From positions 62,001 to 126,000 of the forward strand of contig VHIT02000050.1 in the NCBI GenBank assembly GCA_009768925.2: a stretch of 64,000 bases of DNA, read 5' to 3'. The notes beneath the pieces were generated by a model. The model saw nothing but the letters and a program-made list of their open reading frames with translations. It was not told the origin of the DNA and did no database searches. Each line of letters begins with the position of its first letter. The first letter of the stretch is position 1. Both the position numbers and the translations under genes were made by a program. The DNA is from Cryptosporidium bovis. Its lineage: Eukaryota > Apicomplexa > Conoidasida > Eucoccidiorida > Cryptosporidiidae. Positions 40,301 to 48,470 of this stretch are shown here, piece after piece.

Positions 40301-41373
40301 GAGAAAATTACAGGAGGAGATCTATCGATGGTGGTCCCACACCAAGAGGTTTCATACCTGATCATGTTCCAAGTGCTCGTGAACTGCTTCAAAAAATTAG
40401 GTTTGACCCAGTTGATTTAGAGCTAGAACACTTGTCACATTTACGTGAAAGAGGAAGATTCATCTCTGATGCTGTTCCATATTTGCCAGAAGAACTACAA
40501 AGGTTAATAATGGTATCAAACCAAAGCACAAATAAGAAACACAGGTTCACAATAGATACAAATGTAGATCTGATTTCAAGAGTTGATCTTAAGAATTCAC
40601 CTGAGTTCAACATAAAAAATATAACGAGTAATACCTATAAATTTGAAAAACAAGAGCCTGCCGTTGAAAAGGCATCCAATGATACATTGATTTTAAATGA
40701 GCAAAAGCTTAATGGGGTAGATACTTCAAAAAATTCAGTTAATCCAAGTAATATTTCGCGTAGAAAAAAATCAAAACTAAAAAAGGTTGCTATTAAATAC
40801 AAGGAACAAGATGAGGAAGAAAGAAAAATAAAAATGATGCTCTCTGGAAGCAGGGAAATGAAAACCTCATCCTCAATACATTCGGAAGATTGTGCTATTA
40901 AACAATGTTCAAATAGTCAAGTAAAACCTTTACATATATCGATCCAAGAAAAGAAAAAAAAGGAACAAGAGAAATTGGAAAGAATGTATAAGGACAGGAA
41001 CGTTGACAACTCGATTGAGAACCGCGAATTTCAAGCTATTAAGAACTGCATGTTAACTACAAATGACAGCATTGATTCAGAATTGTCTGCTATTATTCCG
41101 ATCTTCGCTCCTTACACATGTGTCAAGAGCTTTAAATATTGCGTTAAATTAACTCCGGGTGGTAATTTAAAGAGGTCTAAGGCCGCACAAGATATAATTC
41201 ATCAATTTAATTCACTCAGTTATAAAGAAAAAGAATGTAATCCTGAATCTTATGAGCATATAAAAACACTGAAGGTAGATGATCTAATAAAGAATATTAT
41301 GAACCCTGTAAAGACTAGCTCTTCCATGGGAAATAAAAGTGATCCTCAGATAGACGATAGAGTTAGGGCTTAG
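37327..41373 (+). CDS. NEMF: Ribosome quality-control factor NEMF/Rqc2 (NFACT family), 1348 aa
   Basis: Rqc2/NEMF binds stalled 60S subunits with peptidyl-tRNA, recruits the Ltn1 ligase and adds C-terminal tails. [24 protein letters not shown] with Asp10, and [11 protein letters not shown] with Asp101-Arg102, the pair needed for tailing in yeast. A coiled-coil middle includes [23 protein letters not shown] is at about 575-715: [36 protein letters not shown] and [24 protein letters not shown]. The NFACT-C domain lies at the end ([23 protein letters not shown]). A long low-complexity insert (about 720-1210) separates R and C and holds two related segments: [14 protein letters not shown] (885-898) and [14 protein letters not shown] (996-1009). 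Confidence 0.96.
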   Translation: [1348 protein letters not shown]

Positions 41374-41531
41374 TCCTATTTAATTAGTATATTAAATTTT
41401 TGATTTGATGTAAATAAATTTACAACATTTAGTAGTGTGCTCTTCTTGGTTGAACTAAGGCTTTTCATTCTTAAATTATGTGCTTTAGCGCTGAAAGGTG
41501 GAACTAAAAAAAATCAATTGTTAATAAAAAA

Positions 41532-42238
41532 ATGGCGAGAAATTCTGAAAAAGCAAATTTTATGCTTAACAGGTGGTTGTCCGTAAAGGAAAAGATATCA
41601 AAGGCCTCATTTGAAGGAAAAGGTAGGTATTCAAATACCAAACTAACGAGTAATGTGAAAGAATGTGAAGCAATGTAAGTTTATTTGAGATGTTATCCTG
41701 TATAATTCTATTTATTTTCAGACGCTTCGAGATAATGGGGGAGATTTCATCAGAGGTAAACAAATTAAGAAATAATCTGTCTTTATGTGAGAATGAAATA
41801 AGAGCAAAGAACTTAGAGATAAATGAACTCTTAAAGGAAAAATATAAATGGGAGTGTAGAATTGTGGAGTTAGGTGGCCCAAATTACAAGAATAAATGTG
41901 GTCAATACATTGACTCACTAGGTGGAATTTCAATTCCAAATTCCACAATAAAGGTCTTCGGCGTCGCAAAAACACTTCCCGAGTACAAAGAAACGTCAAA
42001 CACTCAAGACCAGCAACTACAATTGAAAGAAATAGATACAATTAATCTTGAAGGCGTAGTACTAAGTGAAGAGTACTACGGCGAGTTGGATAAAAACATA
42101 GAGAGATTGATATCTTCTAAAGAGAAGGAAAAAGAACTTGAAATAAAGAAAAAAAGACCTCAAAACTATGAAAGACTTACAAGTGATATTCTCATAAAGT
42201 TAATAGAGAGCAAAAAGGAGTTGCTTTCTAGTGCTTAG
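41532..42238 (+). CDS. ISY1: Pre-mRNA splicing factor ISY1 (two exons)
   Basis: ISY1 is an NTC-associated component of the catalytic spliceosome. Exon 1 is 41532-41674, the intron 41675-41721 (47 nt, GTAAGT) and exon 2 41722-42238, giving 219 aa. Exon 1 gives the invariant start MARNSEKA followed by a helix ending VKECEA. The junction reads ECEAIRFEIMGEISSEV, matching ISY1's AEKWRRQIIGEISKKV. Exon 2 has LCENEIRAKNLEINELLKEKYKWECRIVELGGPNY, matching [29 protein letters not shown], then VFGVAKTLPE (KYFGAAKDLPG) and LSEEYYGELD (FEYYGYLD). AGCGC occurs about 45 nt upstream. Confidence 0.95.
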
Positions 42239-42822
42239 GGAATCCAACTGACATGTTAATGTTCTTTTTCTTACAATGTTTAAATGACACTGAATCGATT
42301 CATTAGGCTCCAAGTACATCAAATCCAAGTAGGAATGCGATGAAAATAATGCTAAAAGCTTATTTAATTTTTATACATGAGTTGAGTAATATATTACCTC
42401 TCATTTTTGACAGGTTTATACTAGCATCATTTTGTAACTTCTTTTCCGAACCTAAAATTCCACATTACTAATGTACAAATATTAGCAAAAAATTACGAAG
42501 CGCCAAGATCTAGTGTGGGGAATTGGCGGTGTTTGTATTCAATGACATTTGACATTTCCGCTAACATAAGGGCATGATTTGCATGAAGAATTGTTTTTAA
42601 CAGAAAGTTGAATAGAATCGAGACTTTGATACTAAAAGAATAAGAGTACTTTTGCCAGAATTTTAATTCCAACAATATAAATTTTAATTTTTTTTGTGTA
42701 TGAAATCAAGATAACTGACGTTGATTCTATGAAACAAAACCTTTAAATAACAATAGTTTGTTAAATATTGTAACCATATATACATATATAAATATATCAA
42801 GTGCATTTACTAGCACAACATA
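42239..42822. other. Intergenic region with GCGCC and GGCGGT sites
   Basis: About 585 nt, AT-rich, no credible gene. It contains AAGCGCCAA (42499-42507) and TTGGCGGTG (42523-42531) within 30 nt of each other, about 300 nt upstream of the next gene. This is a compact cluster of both motif types noted elsewhere in the window. Confidence 0.4.
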
Positions 42823-44886
42823 ATGGCTATTAAATCAGTTTTTCTGGAGGAAAACTCAGACATAAATGACAATTTGATTAATAATGAAATTGATTCATTT
42901 TATGTAAATGACTTAAAACCATTAAACAGATATAATGAGTTCAGTTTAAATAATGAATTTGCAACTAATATAAACATACCCTCAATTGAAACAGCAAACT
43001 CAAATAATATAGACTGTAACATTGAAATAACAGATATTTGGGTTACAATTCCATTAGTTTTTCCAATAGCAACACTACACAGTATCAGTACTCCAGGTGA
43101 ACACCCATATAGCGAGTTTATTGGAGGTAGTTTGTGTTTTTCACCGGATGATATTGATGTTGCAAGAATTTTTTCAACAATACAGGGAATATCTGATATT
43201 GGTGCAACTTTCTTTCAAATTGTTATTGCAAAATTGGTTGGCGTAACAGTTGATAACATTGAAATTATTAAAAATGAATTTAAAGAAATTTTCAATTGTG
43301 AGTTATTTGATGATGAGGATTTTATTTCAGTTAAACCAATTGGATGGAGAAAAAGGAATGATTACATTATGAACTCAACTATTCCCTTTAAAAAAACCAT
43401 TAATAGCGATTCATCTCAAGAAAAAAAAAGTTTTTATAATTCAATTTTGATATTGGAAGACAATCTATATAATTGCAATAAGAAACTACTGAGACTTGGA
43501 ACTCTTGTTGATTCATTTCTCGAAAAAATAAATAAAATCTCACCTTTAATTGAAATAACAAAAATAACAGACGTAAAGAAAAATAGCTTTTTTGAAGTGA
43601 CAATTCGTATACAACCAATGCTTTCTTATATTTCTGCAGATGGTGAAGATTTTGAAATAAAATGCGGCTTAAATTCTGAATTTTATGATTGTAAATACAA
43701 CTCGTCGTTAATACATCTTGGTGATATTCGACTAATCAATCCACATAGTTTTGAAATCGATAATCGAGTTTCATGCGGTTTGTTTAAGACATTTTCGTTA
43801 ATATCTAAAAGTACACTCTTTCAATTATCAAATCTGCCTGTTGCAAGATATACTCCACTTGTTTGTACAAATAAGAAACGAAATCAACAAAGCAGTAAGA
43901 TCAGTTCAATAAACACAAAACAATTCAGATTACAAGGTGCAGATAGAAATAATTCATTATCCCCTGGACTGTCTATATTTTATGATAAAAGTGAGTCGTT
44001 GATTAAAACACCACCTCCAACTAATGTTTTTTCAAACAATTCTACTAGATACTGCTCAACTGCGTCAAATTCAGATCTAGGGTATAACAACACCGTATTC
44101 GAAAATCAAATTGCAAAAAAAAGTATTAATTATACTCCTACCAATATTTCATCATTAAATAAAATTACACATACACCACTCTCACCTTCATTAACAGAAA
44201 TTGAATGCTCGCCCTGGATAAATTCTGATCATATAACTTCTTCATTTTTGTCATCCGGCCAAAACTTGCAAAAACTAGTTTCTTCTGGAATTCAATCAGT
44301 TAGTTTTATGAATGGCTTCTATAATATGAATGATATACAGTTATTGACTATCCCACTCAATTCAAACACTAATAATGGGGATATTTCAAATTTTAATTGC
44401 AATGAACCGTTTAATGAAGTTTCAGTTGATTTAAATAACGAAGATTTTGGAAGTTGTATCTCGTTAAATATAAACGATTCATTTAATGATAGCTTCGAAG
44501 TTCAAATAAGCAAATCTTCACATAATAAACAAGATAATCAGGAAGATATTGACAGCTCTAAATATTCAGATATTATTGACTTATTAGATGGTATCTTCTC
44601 TGATAAAATAAGAGAAAACATAATTAGCGATCACAAACACAAATTAATTTATCCAGAATACAATAATGAGAATAGGGAAAATATAAATTTTAATATTGGA
44701 GGTATTATTAATTTTTCTTCTGAACATATATTCAGCAATGACAATAAGTTCGATTGTTGGGGTTTTGCACAGTTTAATAATAGTCTTACTTCAAATATGG
44801 AACAAAAAGATGCGAATATTACAGAAGATTCTGAATTTATCAATCGCAACAATTCTACAAAATTGGATATGTATACGTTTTTGTAG
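42823..44886 (+). CDS. Unknown Asn/Ser-rich protein, 687 aa
   Basis: The start ATG is at 42823, with an intact frame. A folded-looking part covers about residues 65-345. It includes ITDIWVTIPLVFPIATLHSI and GGSLCFSPDDIDVARIFSTIQGISDIGATFFQIVIAKLVGV, then alternating strands and helices to CGLFKTFSLISKSTLFQLSN. The rest is low-complexity, Asn/Ser/Ile/Asp-rich. It has scattered Ser-Pro/Thr-Pro sites (KTPPPTN, HTPLSPS), which may be phosphorylated by proline-directed kinases. No signal peptide, clear membrane span, zinc motif or catalytic motif is seen. Function unknown; a nuclear or scaffold role is only a guess from composition. Confidence 0.75.
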   Translation: MAIKSVFLEENSDINDNLINNEIDSFYVNDLKPLNRYNEFSLNNEFATNINIPSIETANSNNIDCNIEITDIWVTIPLVFPIATLHSISTPGEHPYSEFIGGSLCFSPDDIDVARIFSTIQGISDIGATFFQIVIAKLVGVTVDNIEIIKNEFKEIFNCELFDDEDFISVKPIGWRKRNDYIMNSTIPFKKTINSDSSQEKKSFYNSILILEDNLYNCNKKLLRLGTLVDSFLEKINKISPLIEITKITDVKKNSFFEVTIRIQPMLSYISADGEDFEIKCGLNSEFYDCKYNSSLIHLGDIRLINPHSFEIDNRVSCGLFKTFSLISKSTLFQLSNLPVARYTPLVCTNKKRNQQSSKISSINTKQFRLQGADRNNSLSPGLSIFYDKSESLIKTPPPTNVFSNNSTRYCSTASNSDLGYNNTVFENQIAKKSINYTPTNISSLNKITHTPLSPSLTEIECSPWINSDHITSSFLSSGQNLQKLVSSGIQSVSFMNGFYNMNDIQLLTIPLNSNTNNGDISNFNCNEPFNEVSVDLNNEDFGSCISLNINDSFNDSFEVQISKSSHNKQDNQEDIDSSKYSDIIDLLDGIFSDKIRENIISDHKHKLIYPEYNNENRENINFNIGGIINFSSEHIFSNDNKFDCWGFAQFNNSLTSNMEQKDANITEDSEFINRNNSTKLDMYTFL

Positions 44887-45328
44887 GTTAAATACTTCTG
44901 ATGTATTTAAAACACTCATTATATAGCTTTTTATCAATTCTCGATAAAAGATTCTAGACTATTGATGATGTGGTTTGATTTTTTTATTATCAAATATTTC
45001 TCGATTTTAATAAATGTCATTATTTACAATTATTTTTACCTTTAAATCACTACCTTGAATGAATTACCGCAAATGATTATGTGCGAATAAGGGTTTTTAT
45101 TATTACCTCAAATAAAAAAGTGGAACGCCGAGAGCGATAAAGCTGATATTTGTAAGCTTTATTTAAGAAAAAAAAAGCCACCCCTTTTTCATGGCGTATG
45201 GGATTGGGTAGCTTTTCAACCAAAAAAAGAACACTTGTTTTTTTTGTGGTTGTATCTAGTAGTTTCCTCTTTTCTGGAAAAGAAAGATTATCATTTACAA
45301 ATAAGTGAGTTTATAATTGCTTTAATTC
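44887..45328. other. Intergenic region before the SNARE gene
   Basis: About 440 nt. It holds an inverted repeat AAAGCT (45139-45144)/AGCTTT (45155-45160), a GCCACCCC...ATGGC patch after an A-run near 45170, and T-runs. No gene recognised. Confidence 0.4.
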
Positions 45329-45967
45329 ATGAATACAAGTACTGATACATATAGAGAAAATATTACCGAGAGGAAGGTGTTGGAACTACAAGATGAATGC
45401 TTGAATAGCATAAAAAATACATTAAAGATTGCAGCAAACGCCAATGAGATCTCAAGGTACGGTGCAACAAGATTAAATGAACAAACGGAACAACTTAGTA
45501 AAATTGAAGACGATACTGAGAAAATAAGAAACAATTTAGATAAGACAAAAGAAGCAATAAGCTCAATTAGAAATCCAATATTATTTTGGTTTAAGGGACT
45601 ATTTAGAGGAGAGCAACGAGTAGACTACTTAGAAAAAACAATACCTAAAGAATCAAATACAAATTATAAGAACAAATTAAACGAAATTCAAGTATTAGAA
45701 AAAGATTTAGAGAAATATAAAGGTAAAGATTCAGATATAGTACTCAAAAGCTGTAATTCAAATGAAAACCAATTTAGCGAACAAATTGACGAAGGGTTGA
45801 ATCAAATAGGCGACATACTGAAAGAAATGCATTCCAGAGCAGTAAGTATGAATTTGGAATTAAAAAATCAAGGAGGAATAATGAATAAAATAAACAATAA
45901 TATAAACGACAATAATATTAAAATGAAAAATCAAAGAAGAGAGTTGGGGAAACTAATTGGCAAGTAA
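45329..45967 (+). CDS. SNAP-25/SNAP-29-like Qb+Qc SNARE, 212 aa
   Basis: Two SNARE helices in one protein define the SNAP-25 family, which supplies Qb and Qc to fusion complexes. The Qb motif is at about residues 23-85, containing LNEQTEQLSKIEDDTEKI, which matches LDEQGEQLDRIEEGMDQI of SNAP-25 with the zero-layer Gln. The Qc motif is at about 150-211: IDEGLNQIGDILKEMHSRAVSMNLELKNQGGIMNKI, matching [36 protein letters not shown] with its Gln. The linker has no cysteine cluster, so palmitoylation of the SNAP-25 type is unlikely; in that it resembles SNAP-29. No transmembrane segment. A secretory or vacuolar fusion role is expected. Confidence 0.88.
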   Translation: MNTSTDTYRENITERKVLELQDECLNSIKNTLKIAANANEISRYGATRLNEQTEQLSKIEDDTEKIRNNLDKTKEAISSIRNPILFWFKGLFRGEQRVDYLEKTIPKESNTNYKNKLNEIQVLEKDLEKYKGKDSDIVLKSCNSNENQFSEQIDEGLNQIGDILKEMHSRAVSMNLELKNQGGIMNKINNNINDNNIKMKNQRRELGKLIGK

Positions 45968-46180
45968 CTTTTTCCAGTAGTAGCATACATCTTAATTCCA
46001 AATGTTTAAAAACCTAAAAGTTCATACTTGAGAATTTTGATATATCTAGAAAGATATGTGTATACGTAAAGTAGAAATGAGTAGGAAGGAATGAAATCAT
46101 AGTTAGTTTCTATTGCTATTTCTATATTTATCTCCTAATTTTATGAATACAATGAGTTGGTACTATGCATTTTGAATCAA

Positions 46181-47039
46181 CTACGAAAGTTGCGAAGGAA
46201 CAACGTGCGTTGGAGGTGGTAGACGATCTAAGATTGACTGCACCTTATCATTTTTGTATATGAAGAACTTTCCTCCCTTTACTGCAGCTATTTCCACATT
46301 AACAGAGTTGATTTTTTCTTCCATTACCTGGCGTAAGACAACAAGGGCAAGATCCTCTGCTTCTTCAAGTGTCATGCTTGAATGATAGTTTTCAATTAGA
46401 ATGTTTTCAGCACCCTCTTGTGCCGTGCCAATAGCTGCTGCAGAATATTTAGTGTATGTACCAGACGGATCTGTCATCCACAAACTCGATGTGCCATCAT
46501 TATCCACTCCGGCAATAAGCATTGCTACACCAAAAGGGCGAGACATAGTTTTCTTCTTTCCTCTATCTTTTATGTCCGAAAAGTCTAATGCCAAATCACT
46601 TATTGCCTGAACGACGGATTGAGTTGGCATTTTTTCATTGTATGTAAAAAAGTAATTCTGAGATTCTACTCTGGCATGGTCTATCATAGTTTTTGCATCA
46701 GCAACGAGACCACTCATACAACAACCGATGTGATCATCAATCATCATAATCTTTTCTAATGATCTCGGCTCCAATAATGGTGAGCTTATTCTTTTCTCAC
46801 TTGCAAGAATAACACCATCTTTTGTTTGAATCCCAATTGCAGTCGATCCGAGCTTAAGAAAGAATGAAAGTTTATTAATAATATGAAACAATATAGTTTT
46901 GAGGGCTACATAAAATCCACAAAACTAAAAATTTATTGCTTACCTTAATAGCTGCAATCGCATACTCAACTTGAAATAGTCTACCCTCTGGAGAGAAAGT
47001 GTTTACACCACGGTCATATTCATTTCTAGAGGCAAACAT
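46181..47039 (-). CDS. PSMA5: Proteasome subunit alpha type 5 (two exons)
   Basis: Alpha5 is part of the outer ring of the 20S core. Minus-strand exons: 47039-46944 (32 codons) and 46852-46181; the intron is 46943-46853 (91 nt, GTAAGC). Exon 1 encodes [20 protein letters not shown] then [12 protein letters not shown], the alpha-subunit N-terminal signature. Exon 2 begins [29 protein letters not shown]. This matches the alpha5-specific [30 protein letters not shown], and [15 protein letters not shown] and MTLEEAE also fit. 255 aa (241 in human); the C-terminus is extended ([12 protein letters not shown]). The unspliced frame would start inside the intron and lack the N-terminal helix. Confidence 0.95.
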
Positions 47040-47778
47040 TATAAGAAAAATAGTTTATTTGTATTTTCCTAAATCAAATATTATCGCTAGTTTAATTAAA
47101 TGTCACTTGTAAACTTACTCAGCTATTTAAAGCTATTTGTAGTTATAACAGAGTTAAAACAAGAATCTCCCCTCCACCCCTCACGCTTGTTTAAAACCAC
47201 CCCCGCTGACAAAAAACAGAACAAAAATGCATCTACATTAATTATTTTGTTTAGATGAAGAATTTGAATAAATTAATTGTGTTATACTATTGACAATAAT
47301 AAAGCTCAACGCAAAAAAAATACTAAACATTTTCATTATTCTACCCTTCTAAATTTAACAGATAAAATAATTATTTTTAAATTTATAAACAATATTAACG
47401 CAAGATAGAACCTCTCAGAAGCATAACTTTTTCTAAATAAAACAATTTATAGTTAATTTAATATTAATATTTTGTTGAGGTTTAGTTTACATTAAAAGCT
47501 CTGGTTCCCCAGATTTTTTGATTTGCATAAATAGATAAAATACCCATCTATTTTTTAATTATGTTCATTTGTTTTAAACTATGTTTCTCAAATTCCTATC
47601 TTTTAGTTAATTTGCACTCTTTTTTAAATATCCATGTGATACTTTCCGTGGGAAAAGATACTGACAATATGCTGTTTTATTTTATTGGTAAATGTGTGAA
47701 ACTCTGTCAGCACAATTTCATTTGCCTCCAATATTTAATAGTGATTTTCCCTGCCCGCAAAATCATTTTTCAACGAAT
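47040..47778. other. Divergent region with a C/G-rich island
   Basis: 740 nt between PSMA5 and the Alba gene. It is very AT-rich apart from one island with CTCCCCTCCACCCCTCACGC (47167-47186) and CCACCCCCGC (47197-47206), about 130 nt upstream of PSMA5. On the PSMA5 strand these are runs of 4-5 Gs. No coding frame with support. Confidence 0.5.
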
Positions 47779-48194
47779 ATGGAGGACAATGTAGAAATAA
47801 ATGTTTACTCGACTAATAAACAAAGTACCGAGCAAATTTGTCAAAAATGTATTGATTATCTTATGGAGGTAAGTCTGTCTATGACTAAATTTATCTACTC
47901 TATTTGAACCACGTTTCTAATAATTTTCTGTTCACAATCAATACTAGGATAAAAATAAAGCCGTCAAATTAATTGCTAGATCCAATGCTATTCCAAAAGT
48001 AATTTCTATTTCTGAAATGGTTAAGTCTAAACTTCCCCATATCACTCAAATAAATAATTTATTGAATTTGGACGTAAGTTTGTTTAGTATAACGGCAATT
48101 TTAAATATCTGTTAATATTTTTTAACAGGATCAATCAGAAAAGAGGAGAAAAAATGTTAAAATGACAATTATTTTATTAAAAAAATGTGATTAA
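47779..48194 (+). CDS. Small Alba-domain nucleic-acid-binding protein (three exons), 93 aa
   Basis: Exons are 47779-47868, 47948-48073 and 48129-48194; introns are 79 and 55 nt with GTAAGT donors. The joined length is 282 nt with no internal stop. The protein is a single Alba-type fold: INVYSTNKQSTEQICQKCIDYL, then KAVKLIARSNAIPKVISISEMVKSKLPHITQI, then KNVKMTIILLKK. The central VKLIARSNAI...ISEMVK follows the Alba pattern VxLxAxGxAIxKAVxxAExxK. The frame is also open to an ATG at 47692, but the 29 extra residues look like leader. Apicomplexan Alba proteins bind DNA and stored mRNA; an Rpp20-like RNase P/MRP subunit is the main alternative. No single exon is long enough to be obvious as a gene. 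Confidence 0.78.
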
Positions 48195-48470
48195 GTTAAA
48201 AAATTTTATTTGTCTGTCGTAAATTTATATATCAATGGGTTAGGACACATTTACAAGAAATAAATGTCAGTATTGACAACCCTCTACATTATTTTTCTAT
48301 TCCGTCTTTTCCTCACCGAAAAAAAAGAGAAAATAAGTAAATGGCTACTGAAATAATATGTTCAATTATTATTTAATGTAATCAACTATATATAGACATC
48401 TCATTTTTTTGAAATTACCTTTATTTTTTGTTGGCCTTGAGTTTTACACTTTTGCAAAAAAAAAAAAAAA

